64,000 nucleotides of DNA from Dokdonella fugitiva (GCF_004342425.1 NZ_SLWQ01000008.1:1-64000); one strand, 5' to 3'. Positions 8,001-15,602 are shown, counted from the stretch's first letter. Notes: generated by a model from the letters alone, not told the origin. Numbers and translations are program-made.

Positions 8001-8275
8001 ATTCGCCGAGCGCCGGCATGGTGAAGATCCGCGCGTGCAACACGACCGGCGCCACATTGGCTACCCATGACATGCCGGTCCACATCATCACGTTGCGCTG
8101 ACCGCGGACGCCGCGTCGCGCGGCCACGGGCGCCGGGAACCGCCCCGGCGCGCCGGTTCCGGTCGCGCACCTGCGCGGCCCTGCTCCCGCGTGCGGGCGA
8201 CGCGCGGGACCGCGCCGATCGACAGCCTGTTAGAATCCGCGCACCGTTCCGACGCCCCGTCTCCGGGTACATGCC

Positions 8276-8854
8276 ATGCTTTCGCTCGAATTCCCCGGCG
8301 CCCGCCAGCTCATCGCCGCGATCGACGCCGCCGTCGTGCTGCCCGACGAGACAGCCACGACCGATGCGCTGCGCCATGCGCTGTGCAAGCTCATCCGCGA
8401 CCCGAACGTGCAGCTCCCCGCCTGCGTGTTCGAGCGCGAGGACGACCACTACGCCCGGCGCGAGCTCTACCGCAGCGAGGAGCATGGCTACAGCGTGGTC
8501 GCGATGACCTGGGGCCCGGGCCAGGGCACGCCGATCCACGACCATGCCGGCCAGTGGTGTGTCGAGGGCGTCTGGCAGGGTTTCCTCGAGATCACGCCAT
8601 ACGAGCTCGTCGAATCGCGCGACGGCCGCTACCGCTTCGAGCCACGCGGCACGATGAATGCGGGCGCCGGCTCCGCCGGCAGCCTGATTCCGCCGCACGA
8701 ATACCACACGATCCTCAACCCGAGCGACGAGGCGAACGCGGTGTCGCTGCACATCTACCGCCGCTCGCTGGAGAACTGCCTCAAGTTCTACCCGACCGGC
8801 GCCGGCTGGTACCGCTGCGACGAGTGCCAGCTCGCCCTCGACGCCACGCACTGA
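8276..8854 (+). CDS. cdo: Cysteine dioxygenase (cupin)
   Basis: Non-heme iron enzyme that oxidises cysteine to cysteine sulfinate. The cupin iron ligands are H88 and H90 (PIHDHAG) and H144 (HEYHTILN). Arg61 in YARRELY fits the carboxylate-binding Arg of true cysteine dioxygenases rather than the Gln of mercaptopropionate enzymes. Cys95 (H90+5) and Tyr161 (H144+17) sit exactly where mammalian CDO forms its Cys-Tyr crosslink, which many bacterial CDOs lack. The protein has 192 residues, the usual length. The ATG at 8276 directly precedes the conserved region. It lies just upstream of tRNA-Leu on the same strand. Confidence 0.88.
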   Translation: MLSLEFPGARQLIAAIDAAVVLPDETATTDALRHALCKLIRDPNVQLPACVFEREDDHYARRELYRSEEHGYSVVAMTWGPGQGTPIHDHAGQWCVEGVWQGFLEITPYELVESRDGRYRFEPRGTMNAGAGSAGSLIPPHEYHTILNPSDEANAVSLHIYRRSLENCLKFYPTGAGWYRCDECQLALDATH

Positions 8855-8905
8855 CCGCTTTGCCGTATACTGCGCGGCCCCGCGCGACCCATCCGCGCGG
8901 CCCGT

Positions 8906-8989
8906 GCCGAAGTGGCGGAATCGGTAGACGCAGCGGACTCAAAATCCGCCGCCCTCAAAAGCGTGTGGGTTCGAGTCCCACCTTCGGCA
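8906..8989 (+). tRNA. tRNA-Leu (anticodon CAA)
   Basis: The cloverleaf is readable: a 7-bp acceptor GCCGAAG pairs with CTTCGGC and is followed by discriminator A at 8989. The anticodon stem is GCGGA/TCCGC with loop CTCAAAA, giving CAA. There is a long class II variable arm, and the T-arm is GTGGG-TTCGAGT-CCCAC. The 3' CCA is not encoded; TGACA follows directly. The gene stands at the left border of a dense block of small stress-type genes. Confidence 0.97.
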
Positions 8990-9110
8990 TGACACTTCCG
9001 TACTGCTGCATCCGATCCGATCCGGTCCGGAGCAGCACGTCTGCGCTCCCGCGTCTGCCTGACCTGCGCGCTCGCGCGTCGGCACGCCGGCCGCGCGAAG
9101 CGCTGCCGCG

Positions 9111-9413
9111 CTAAGCGGGGGCGAGGCTGGTGAGGGCCAGGTAGGCACGGCCGGCGATGATGCGGAAGTCGGTCAGGCCGCAGCCTTCGAGTTCGCCGAG
9201 GACGGTGCGTGCGATGCGCGATGCATGCTCCACGCCGGCACCGAAATCGACCTGGATGTCGATCCAGATGTAGCCCTGCGGGGATGCCGCGGCGCGCACG
9301 AAGCGGTACTCCGCCGCCTCGCGTGGAAGAAACTGCGTGATCGCTTCGGTGTCCGCGACTTCGACGGTGGCAACGACGGTCCATCCGCTCAGATGCGGTG
9401 ATGGGCTGTTCAT
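9111..9413 (-). CDS. Small conserved protein of unknown function, paralogue of the gene at 15843
   Basis: 100 residues with no signal peptide. The ATG at 9413 follows a good ribosome-binding site (GGAAG about 8 nt upstream). It shares an ordered pattern with the protein at 15843-16172: GW..V near residue 11, SPxG..W.D...DF in the middle, then A..LAR/SR and LxxxRxxAGRxxxxL near the end. That indicates two diverged copies of one small beta-alpha domain. I cannot assign a function. The two copies bracket the small-protein island. Confidence 0.7.
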   Translation of the reverse strand: MNSPSPHLSGWTVVATVEVADTEAITQFLPREAAEYRFVRAAASPQGYIWIDIQVDFGAGVEHASRIARTVLGELEGCGLTDFRIIAGRAYLALTSLAPA

Positions 9414-9629
9414 GATGGGTTCTTCCCGGTGGCCCGCGAAGATCAAGGTCGGGCAGGAGTTTCGACTACCGGGGAACGAGCTGACTGTCGTAGCTCATCG
9501 TGCGCAGCGGGACCCGTGATCGACATGCCCCGCTGCTTCGCGCCGAGGCAGATGGATTGCGACTCGCACCCTACGCGCTGCCGCGTGAAGAAAATGTAAC
9601 CCGGCGCTCCACCCGGTTGCGGCGTGCGC

Positions 9630-9875
9630 TCAACTCGCGATCCGCTCGCCGAGTGGGAAGCGCAGCCGCGAACGCCACGCACGCTGCCGCCAGCCGTCGA
9701 GGTCGATCCAGACGGGTTCGCCGCGACCGACGCCCACGGCCGATCGCGTGTAATACACGCGCCCGTCCGCCACGCGATCGACGATCGCGCACTGCCAGGC
9801 GCGGTTGCGCGGATAGCGGAACCAGATCACATCGCCCGTACGGGGCTCCCACCGCGGATCTCGCTGTCTGTCCAT
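9630..9875 (-). CDS. Small hypothetical protein
   Basis: 81 residues starting MDRQRDPRWEPRTGDVIWF. It contains VIWFRYPRNRAWQCAIVDRV and ends with a basic stretch. The composition (TGDVIWFRYP, GRVYYTRS, VWIDLDGW) resembles a compact SH3- or tudor-like beta barrel, but I recognise no named family. The ATG at 9875 is chosen because the upstream extension is Arg/Cys-rich and lacks coding character. The ribosome-binding site is weak. It sits among other small minus-strand genes. Confidence 0.5.
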   Translation of the reverse strand: MDRQRDPRWEPRTGDVIWFRYPRNRAWQCAIVDRVADGRVYYTRSAVGVGRGEPVWIDLDGWRQRAWRSRLRFPLGERIAS

Positions 9876-9942
9876 GCGCGAGAAGCTCGTGCAGCCGCGT
9901 CGCGCAGGCTGAGACGGAACGCGCTGCCGATGGGTCGCCCGC

Positions 9943-10236
9943 TCAGTGCACCGACGGCGCCCCCTCGTCGAGCCAATGCTTGCCATCGATGATCGTGAGC
10001 GGAAAGCGCTGCGACGAGGCGAGCACGCAGAGCGTGTGCATCAGCGCGCGCGCAGCCGCGGCGCCGCGCGATTCCCCGCGCGCGAAATTCACGGACAGTT
10101 CCCAACGCGACGTCGATGCGCTGTTCGACCGGAGCGAAGCGCGGTACCGCATCGGCGCAGCGTCGCACGCGAGCTTGACGAGGGGATTGGTGATCGGGGT
10201 CTCGACGATGCCGATCGGGCGCCATTCTGGTTGCAT
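9943..10236 (-). CDS. Small hypothetical protein with a strong, hairpin-overlapped RBS
   Basis: 97 residues beginning MQPEWRPIGIVETPITNPLV. The ATG at 10236 has a strong GGAGGAG Shine-Dalgarno sequence (minus strand of 10241-10247). The Shine-Dalgarno sequence partly lies in the right arm of a 9-bp hairpin (10244-10272). The protein has no membrane segment or signal peptide. The family is not recognised. Its central region (SRWELSVNFARGESRGAAAA) and the end (LTIIDGKHWLDEGAP) look like a folded alpha/beta domain. Confidence 0.6.
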   Translation of the reverse strand: MQPEWRPIGIVETPITNPLVKLACDAAPMRYRASLRSNSASTSRWELSVNFARGESRGAAAARALMHTLCVLASSQRFPLTIIDGKHWLDEGAPSVH

Positions 10237-10243
10237 GGGTCTC

Positions 10244-10272
10244 CTCCGGTCCGGGTTCTTCAGGGACCGGAG
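10244..10272 (-). promoter_or_regulatory. 5'-UTR hairpin overlapping the ribosome-binding site of the 10236 gene
   Basis: CTCCGGTCC at 10244-10252 and GGACCGGAG at 10264-10272 form a 9-bp stem with an 11-nt loop. In the minus-strand mRNA the 3' arm contributes the first GGAG of GGAGGAG, leaving only GAG exposed before the ATG. This geometry could make translation depend on melting or a factor, but a chance GC-rich stem is possible. Confidence 0.4.
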
Positions 10273-10448
10273 CATCCCCGAGTGCGTGTAACGAACGTGT
10301 TCAAGAATCATCAGCGCGATGTCAGCGGCCGGGCGGACGCAGCGGCCCGAACCGCTCCGCCTACTGAATGAGTAAAACTTTCCCGTTGCGGTGCCGTGCG
10401 CAAGCCGGCTACGTTCGCCTCCGCCGCAAAAGGCACAGGGGAACACGC

Positions 10449-10769
10449 ATGCACGACATCATCGACGAGCTCGTATCGCCGCGGAAACTCGGGGAGATTT
10501 CCGCCGAACCGCAGCGCCTCGCCGAGGAAGCATTCAAGGCCGTCAAGGAGTACCGCGTGCCGACGACCGTGTTCATCGACCCGGACGGCAACGTGTACGC
10601 GCAACCGACGGTCTACGCCGCGGACCACGCGATGGACGAGATCGTCGGCATCTATTCGCCGGGCATCCGCGTCCACGACATCGCCGACGACCTGCGCGCG
10701 AGCGCCGCCCCGCGCCTCGCGGCGATCGGCATCCTCGTGCATTGGCCGGATGCGCGTCGCGCGACCTAG
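10449..10769 (+). CDS. Small hypothetical protein
   Basis: 106 residues beginning MHDIIDELVSPRKLGEIS. It contains VKEYRVPTTVFIDPDGNVYA and then YAADHAMDEIVGIYSPGIRV. VPTTVFIDPDGNV resembles the strand-loop of thioredoxin-like folds, but the CxxC and the rest of the fold are absent. I make no functional call. The start at ATG 10449 follows AGGGGA. It stands alone between a minus-strand small gene and a DUF2188 gene. Confidence 0.55.
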   Translation: MHDIIDELVSPRKLGEISAEPQRLAEEAFKAVKEYRVPTTVFIDPDGNVYAQPTVYAADHAMDEIVGIYSPGIRVHDIADDLRASAAPRLAAIGILVHWPDARRAT

Positions 10770-10844
10770 CCTCGCGCATGCTTCGCGCTGCATTCAGCCC
10801 GCGCCTGTTTTGCTGCGACGTGCTATGAACCGGAGGGCAGCGCC

Positions 10845-11090
10845 ATGATGCCACGCTACGTGATGCACCTCGTCCACGAAGCCGGTGACGGCTTGTGGCA
10901 CCTCAAGTACGACGGACACTCGGTCGCGACGTTCGGCTCGCGCGAGGAAGGCGAACGCGCGGGCGCAGCGCGCGGGCGCAGGGTCGTCGACGACGGCGGC
11001 GTCGCCGAACTCGTGGTCCACGGCCAGGACGGTGCGGTGGAGCACAAACACGCGTACGGCTACGATCATCCCGAACGCGAGCCCGGTTGA
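10845..11090 (+). CDS. DUF2188 domain protein
   Basis: 81 residues with the DUF2188 arrangement: GLWHLKYDG near the start, an Ala/Arg helix (EEGERAGAARGR), then VAELVVHGQDGAVEHKHAYG. The family has unknown function and is common in stress and plasmid contexts. GGAGGG lies about 8 nt before ATG 10845. A second, diverged DUF2188 gene is at 15366-15602, so the family is duplicated at both sides of the island. Confidence 0.8.
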   Translation: MMPRYVMHLVHEAGDGLWHLKYDGHSVATFGSREEGERAGAARGRRVVDDGGVAELVVHGQDGAVEHKHAYGYDHPEREPG

Positions 11091-11146
11091 GCATGCGGCC
11101 CGGCACCGCGTGCCGCGCGCCGCACCGGGCGGCGCGCAACGCGTGC

Positions 11147-11305
11147 TCAGCGCTCGTCGTCGTCCTCGTCCTCGCTGAACTCCTCCGACTTGCCCGGCTC
11201 CTTGCGACCGGTGCGCCGACCGTCGGAAACGGAAGGCTCGGGATCATTCATGCCCGCGTCGCGGTGCGGGCTGACCGTTTCGTCGTCACGATGTTTCGCG
11301 TTCAT
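11147..11305 (-). CDS. Very small acidic, disordered protein
   Basis: 52 residues starting MNAKHRDDETVSPHRDAG and ending in an acidic tail (SEEFSEDEDDDER). The ATG at 11305 follows AAGGGAG at a good distance. It overlaps the end of the DUF421 gene by 20 nt on the same strand, so the two are probably co-transcribed. It is low-complexity and hydrophilic with no recognised family. Confidence 0.5.
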   Translation of the reverse strand: MNAKHRDDETVSPHRDAGMNDPEPSVSDGRRTGRKEPGKSEEFSEDEDDDER

Positions 11306-11780
11306 GGGATGCTCCCTTGATGAAGGACATGCGGCCATCCGCTTCCAGGCGCGCCTCGGCGACCTCTTCGACCGAACGGATGCCTCGCGATCTCAGTCCG
11401 CGCTCGAATGCCGCGCGCGCCACGCGATGACGCTCGAGGCTACCCGGGATCACGGCGCCGGCCCTCGCGAGCAGGGCCGCCCTGCCCTCGATCAGGCGAT
11501 TGCACGCGACGCTGTGCGCTGCGAGGTGCGCAAGCACCGTGTCGACGACGAGGATCGAGCCGATCGCGATGAACGGCCCGAGCACGGACCTGTCGTCGCC
11601 GACGATCGCGCTGCGCAGGGTGCCGCCGACGAGGATCAGTACGACGATGTCGAACGGCGACATTTCGCCGAACGCGTGCTTTCCGGCGAGACGCATGAGC
11701 AGCAGCAGGCCGAGGTAGGCGAGCGCTCCGCGCACGGCGAAGGCCCACCACGGCATCGAGAGGTCGAACCAGCCGTCCAT
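11286..11780 (-). CDS. DUF421 (YetF-like) membrane protein
   Basis: 164 residues with three N-terminal hydrophobic segments: WAFAVRGALAYLGLLLLMRL, FDIVVLILVGG and GPFIAIGSILVVDTVLAHLA. Then comes the cytoplasmic YetF domain with LLARAGAVIPGSLERHRV and GIRSVEEVAEARLEADGRMSF. The family motif G(K)xxFGEMSPFDIV is clear (GKHAFGEMSPFDIV). The biochemical role is not established; YetF-type proteins are associated with envelope stress and sporulation-type stress. It is upstream of and overlaps the small acidic protein gene, and SDR follows on the other side. Confidence 0.88.
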   Translation of the reverse strand: MDGWFDLSMPWWAFAVRGALAYLGLLLLMRLAGKHAFGEMSPFDIVVLILVGGTLRSAIVGDDRSVLGPFIAIGSILVVDTVLAHLAAHSVACNRLIEGRAALLARAGAVIPGSLERHRVARAAFERGLRSRGIRSVEEVAEARLEADGRMSFIKGASHERETS

Positions 11781-11801
11781 CGGCTTGCGCGCGTGCCGGC
11801 G

Positions 11802-12590
11802 TCAGTGCCGCGTATTCGCGCTGCCGGGCCTGGCGACCTTGCCGTGCTGCGCGGCGAGATGTTCGCCCGGCGTGATGTTGGCGAGCGCGGCCTCGATCTT
11901 GTTCTTCCAGCCTGCGATCACGTCGGCCTCGCCGTCCATCATGGCGTCGTAGCCGACCTTGGCGACGATCGCGGGATCCATCTTCTTGCCGTTCGCCATC
12001 TTCGTGTCGAGCAGGCCGGCGCGCTCGAAGAAGTCTGTATCGGTCACGCCCGGCATGAGGCAGGAGACGGTGACGCCGGTTTCCTTGAGCTCGTCGCGCA
12101 ATGCGAGCGCGAACGAGTCGACGAATGCCTTCGACGCGTTGTACACGGCCTGGTAACTGCCCGGCTGGTACCCCGCGATGGAACCGGTGACGAGGATCCG
12201 CCCGCCGCCCTGCTCGCGCATGCCGCGACCGACGCGATGCAGCAGATAGAGCGTGCCGGAAATGTTCGTATTGACGACGTGCATGATCTCGTCGAACGCC
12301 TGGTCGAGGAAGGCCTGGCCGAGTCCGTGGCCGGCGTTCGCGAACAGCGCGTCGACGCGGCGGTCGGTGGCGAGCGAAAGGAAGTGTTCGACGCCTTCCT
12401 GGGTCGAGAGGTCGACGTGAGCCGCGAACACCTGTGTGCCGAAACCCTCCAGTTCGCGCACGGCCTCCTCGAGCGGCGTGTCCGCGGCGACGACGAGATC
12501 GTGGCCATCCTGCGCCGCGAGTTTGGCGAGTTCGAATCCGATTCCTGATGAGGCGCCCGTGACGAGGGCGAGGGGACGATGGGCTGGCAT
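11802..12590 (-). CDS. Short-chain dehydrogenase/reductase
   Basis: 262-residue classical SDR. The nucleotide-binding TGASSGIG is at residues 11-18, then NAG (FANAGHG), the catalytic Ser in VTGSIAGY and the YNASK motif (YQAVYNASKAF). It would reduce or oxidise an unknown carbonyl substrate with NAD(P)(H). The ATG at 12590 has GGAGA about 8 nt upstream. It precedes the DUF421 gene by 21 nt on the same strand, so a stress operon SDR-DUF421-small acidic protein is likely. Confidence 0.88.
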   Translation of the reverse strand: MPAHRPLALVTGASSGIGFELAKLAAQDGHDLVVAADTPLEEAVRELEGFGTQVFAAHVDLSTQEGVEHFLSLATDRRVDALFANAGHGLGQAFLDQAFDEIMHVVNTNISGTLYLLHRVGRGMREQGGGRILVTGSIAGYQPGSYQAVYNASKAFVDSFALALRDELKETGVTVSCLMPGVTDTDFFERAGLLDTKMANGKKMDPAIVAKVGYDAMMDGEADVIAGWKNKIEAALANITPGEHLAAQHGKVARPGSANTRH

Positions 12591-12723
12591 GGCGGGTCTC
12601 CAAGGCGAGGGCGTCGACCCTAGGCTTGCGTCGTAAAGCACAGCATGAACCCATCCCAGCACGGCTTAGCGCCGATTCATCGTCGGCGGCAAACGATGGC
12701 TCATCTTCGGCGGCGTGGCCACG

Positions 12724-13362
12724 ATGCTGCGAGCGAACGGTCTATCGTTGATTCTCATGGCGATCTTCGCCGCCTGCCTCGTCGCGCAGGTATTGTTCGG
12801 CCACGCCGCCTACAATGAAGAGCTGCTGCGCGAGGGGGCCGGCACGCTCGGTCTGGGCGCGTACCTGCGCAGCGGCCATTTCCTTTCGGCGCTGATGGAG
12901 AATTGGGAAAGCGAGTTCCTGCAGATGGGCATGTACGTGCTGCTCACCGTGCATCTGCGCCAGCGCGGCTCGGCGGAGTCGCGCCCGCTGGATCCATCCG
13001 AGGAACACGAGGAGATCGACGCGGGGCCGACGCCGTGGCCCGCGCGTGCCGGCGGCGCGTGGCGCGCAATCTACGAGCGATCCCTGTCGATCGCGATGTT
13101 CACCCTGTTCGCGATCGCGTTCACCGGTCATGCGATCGGCAGCTGGAAGCGCGAAGCCGCCGAGCGCGTCGCCTCGGGGAGGCCACCGGAAACCCTGCTG
13201 GAGCACGTCTCGGGCGCGCAGTTCTGGTTCGAATCGATGCAGAACTGGCAGAGCGAGTTCCTCGCCGTGCTGTCGCTCGTCGTGCTGTCGGTTTTCCTGC
13301 GCCAGAAGGACTCGCCCCAGTCCAAGCCGGTCGACGCGCCGCACCGGCAAACCGGAAGCTAG
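12724..13362 (+). CDS. DUF6766 membrane protein with internal duplication
   Basis: About 212 residues with an N-terminal helix (LSLILMAIFAACLVAQVLFG). It has two related halves: NWESEFLQMGMYVLLTVHLR followed by QRGSAESRPLD, and NWQSEFLAVLSLVVLSVFLR followed by QKDSPQSKPVD. A helix AMFTLFAIAFTGHAIGSW lies between. The repeat shows the protein arose by duplication of a helix-pair unit. It matches the DUF6766 family as I recall it, whose role is unknown. The first codon is uncertain: GTG 12715 or ATG 12724. It overlaps the convergent hydrolase gene by 4 nt. Confidence 0.75.
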   Translation: MLRANGLSLILMAIFAACLVAQVLFGHAAYNEELLREGAGTLGLGAYLRSGHFLSALMENWESEFLQMGMYVLLTVHLRQRGSAESRPLDPSEEHEEIDAGPTPWPARAGGAWRAIYERSLSIAMFTLFAIAFTGHAIGSWKREAAERVASGRPPETLLEHVSGAQFWFESMQNWQSEFLAVLSLVVLSVFLRQKDSPQSKPVDAPHRQTGS

Positions 13363-13919
13363 GCGCCCAGCCACCGCAATGCAGCGCGTGTCGCGACCAC
13401 GCGAATCGGTCGATCGGTGCGCAGCAGGTCGAGCGCCCGGCGCGTCCGCGCGCTCGTCGCCGAGGCAACCGCATCGCGCACGACGGCGACTTCGTATTCG
13501 CGGATGTGTGCATCCAGCGCAGTGTTGAGCACGCAGGAATCCGCGGCGATACCGATGAGCGCGACACGCTTCACGCCGAGCTGGTTCAACAGGATGCGTA
13601 GTGGCGTTTCGAAGAACGCCGAGTGCTTGGGCTTGAGCACGAAATAGTCGAGCGGCGATGGCACGATCTCGCGCACGAGCGTGGCGCCGACGGCCCCCTC
13701 GCCCGCGCACAGGTCGACGTTGCTGCGGAAGTCCGAGCGCCATTGCCCGAAGTTGTCGTTGCAGTAGATGACCGGCACGCCGGCGGTGCGCGCGCGCCGC
13801 AGTACGCGGCGCATGTTCGGCAACACGCGCCGCGTCTCGCGCAGCAGCGGGGCAGCGCCCGGGAAATCGAACGGATTGATGAGATCGATCGCGAGGACCG
13901 CGGCGCCCACCGCCGGCAT
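13359..13919 (-). CDS. Isochorismatase-like cysteine hydrolase
   Basis: 186 residues with the catalytic triad of the family: Asp in VLAIDLINPF, Lys in FVLKPKHSAF and Cys in IAADSCVLNTAL. The cis-peptide region preceding the Cys is IGIAADSCV. It would hydrolyse an amide or vinyl ether; the substrate is unknown (isochorismatase, nicotinamidase or biuret-type). I chose ATG 13919; the longer frame would overlap the DUF3309 gene. It is encoded 14 nt after DUF3309 on the same strand, so co-transcription is likely. Confidence 0.82.
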   Translation of the reverse strand: MPAVGAAVLAIDLINPFDFPGAAPLLRETRRVLPNMRRVLRRARTAGVPVIYCNDNFGQWRSDFRSNVDLCAGEGAVGATLVREIVPSPLDYFVLKPKHSAFFETPLRILLNQLGVKRVALIGIAADSCVLNTALDAHIREYEVAVVRDAVASATSARTRRALDLLRTDRPIRVVATRAALRWLGA

Positions 13920-13933
13920 GGCACGCCCCGTGG

Positions 13934-14080
13934 CTAACGGAACAGCAGCACGAGCAGGATGATCAGGAGCAGCAGGCCGCCTCCACTCGGGTAATAGCCC
14001 CAGCCCGAGCTGTAGGGCCACACGGGCAACGCGCCGAGGATGAGCAGGATCAGCAGGACGAGCACGATCGCACGCAGCAT
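13934..14080 (-). CDS. DUF3309 small membrane peptide
   Basis: A 48-residue peptide on the minus strand. It begins MLRAIVLVLLILLILGALPV, then WPYSSGWGYYPSGG, and ends GLLLLIILLVLLFR. This two-helix hairpin with a central WPYS..WGYYPSGG loop is diagnostic of DUF3309. The family is widespread in stress-induced gene sets with unknown function. The ATG at 14080 follows GGAGAATCCTC, an appropriate Shine-Dalgarno sequence. Confidence 0.9.
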   Translation of the reverse strand: MLRAIVLVLLILLILGALPVWPYSSGWGYYPSGGGLLLLIILLVLLFR

Positions 14081-14099
14081 GAGGATTCTCCTTCCGGGA

Positions 14100-14555
14100 T
14101 CACGGGATCAGGCGCCACGGCGCCGGTTGCGCGCGCGTGCGCGCGGCCTTCTTCGCCGCCGCCGAGCGGCTCGATGAACTGCGCCGGCCGGCCGACTTCT
14201 TCGTCGCTCGCCTCGCCGGGGCCGGGCGCTTGCTTGCCGCGCGCTTGCGCGTCGAACTCTTCTTCGTCGAACTCTTCTTCGCCGGCGACTTCCGCGCCGA
14301 CGTCTTCTTCGCCGATTTCCGGCCGGATGTCTTCCTGGCCGACTTGCTCGCGGATGTCTTCTTCGCCGACGTCTTCTTCGCCGACTTCTTGCCCGCACTT
14401 TTGCCACGCGCGCCGCCGGTCTGCTTGTTGACCGTCGCCCACGCGCGCTTCTGTGCGGTCTTCTTCGATACCCCGCGCTTCTCGTAACCTTCCTCGATAT
14501 GCTCGGCTTGCCGCTTCTGCTTCGAGCTGTAGCTGGACTTGTCGCCACGTGGCAT
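14100..14555 (-). CDS. Lys/Arg/Ser-rich histone H1-like protein
   Basis: 151 residues. The N-terminal module starts MPRGDKSSYSSKQKRQAEHI and continues EEGYEKRGVSKKTAQKRAWA. It is a conserved small domain often annotated as plasmid stabilisation protein. From residue about 55 it becomes a low-complexity basic tail of KKS/KKT/RKS repeats, like bacterial H1-like or AlgP-like DNA-binding tails. A DNA-compaction or stress role is plausible but unproven. The ATG at 14555 has an AGGAGAACG ribosome-binding site. It lies 20 nt upstream of DUF3309 on the same strand. Confidence 0.8.
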   Translation of the reverse strand: MPRGDKSSYSSKQKRQAEHIEEGYEKRGVSKKTAQKRAWATVNKQTGGARGKSAGKKSAKKTSAKKTSASKSARKTSGRKSAKKTSARKSPAKKSSTKKSSTRKRAASKRPAPARRATKKSAGRRSSSSRSAAAKKAARTRAQPAPWRLIP

Positions 14556-14737
14556 GACGTTCTCCTCCTATGACGGAATGCGACTGCGGCATGGAGCGTC
14601 CGCCCGCGCACGTGACTGAACGCCGAACCTGCGCCGGTACCCCAAGCGATTCATTCAGCAAACGCGTGACGATTCACCCGCGATTGCAGTGCGTGCACCG
14701 ATGATGGACGGCCTTGTCCGCCATGGAGCGTCCTCCG

Positions 14738-15322
14738 ATGCATCGCCAGCCCATCGATCGTGCGCAGGTCCGCCGGCTCCTGTTGCACGCGCTCGAAGCA
14801 GAGCGCAGCACGATCGGGGTCTACGAAGCCGCCATGGGCGTCGCGGTCGACGAGCAGGTGCAGCGGGAGTGGAGTACGCAGCTCGAGGAGACGCGCCTTC
14901 ACGCGCGCATCCTGTGCGACCTACTCCCCGCGCTCGGCTTGGACCCCGACGCGACCTCACCTGCACGCGATGCCGTCCCGCGCCAGGGCGCCGCGCTCGT
15001 CGCAGCGATCGAAATGGCTGCGGCCAACGGCGACCACGCCGCCACGCAGCTCGTCGCCGCCGAATGCGTCGCGCTCGCCGAAGCGAGGGATCATCTCAAC
15101 TGGCAACTCATCGGCATGCTCGCCGAGAGCGCGCCGGGCGACCTCGCCGCGGAGTTCGCGCCCGCGCCTGATGATGCGGAGCCGGATTCGTTCGGACTGG
15201 CGGACGACTCGGCACCCGCGTCGTGGCCGCAGGCACTCGGCTTGGCCACCGCGCCTTCATGCCCGGATGGGCGACCCGGCGCGGCGCACCGCGTGACGCT
15301 CGCGCGCGCACGCCCGACCTGA
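14738..15322 (+). CDS. Ferritin-like domain protein
   Basis: About 194 residues. The first 140 form a four-helix pattern with paired carboxylate/His motifs: LHALEAERSTIGVYEAA, QLEETRLHARIL and LVAAECVALAEARDHL. ExxxH spacing in the second and fourth helices suggests a di-iron ferritin-like site. The C-terminal 55 residues are Pro/Ala/Asp-rich and probably disordered. A role in iron or oxidative stress is likely by family. I chose ATG 14738 after GGAGCG; ATGs at 14723 and 14714 are alternatives. It is divergent from the H1-like gene. Confidence 0.7.
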   Translation: MHRQPIDRAQVRRLLLHALEAERSTIGVYEAAMGVAVDEQVQREWSTQLEETRLHARILCDLLPALGLDPDATSPARDAVPRQGAALVAAIEMAAANGDHAATQLVAAECVALAEARDHLNWQLIGMLAESAPGDLAAEFAPAPDDAEPDSFGLADDSAPASWPQALGLATAPSCPDGRPGAAHRVTLARARPT

Positions 15323-15365
15323 CTGCGCAAGCACGAGGCCGCGCGCGGCGGCCTCGTCTGCCGTC

Positions 15366-15602
15366 CTACGGACGCGGCCGGAACGACGGACGGCCGAAGT
15401 GCAGTTCGCGTTCGATCGAACCGTCCAGCCGGTGGATCACCAGGTGCGCCTGCTCGCCCTCCGCCTCGTGCGCCTGCGCGCGACGCGCCGCTTCGCGTAT
15501 CGCGTCGTCGCGGTAGTCGAAGCGGATCAGCAGCTCTCCCTTTTCCTCGATGTGCCAGTCGCGCTCGTTGCGCGCCGTGATGTGCCACGTCTTCGTCTTC
15601 AT
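15366..15602 (-). CDS. DUF2188-like small protein (second copy)
   Basis: 78 residues beginning MKTKTWHITARNERDWHIEE. It has a helix rich in Ala/Arg/Glu (DAIREAARRAQAHEAEG) and the strand AHLVIHRLDGSIERELHFG. The helix then xLVIHxxDGxIxxE pattern is that of DUF2188 and parallels the gene at 10845. GGAGCGG precedes ATG 15602. Unknown function. Confidence 0.75.
   Translation of the reverse strand: MKTKTWHITARNERDWHIEEKGELLIRFDYRDDAIREAARRAQAHEAEGEQAHLVIHRLDGSIERELHFGRPSFRPRP

Noticed and set aside
9443..9682. Minus-strand frame of 79 codons
   Set aside because: No ribosome-binding site, odd composition, and it overlaps the better supported small gene at 9630.
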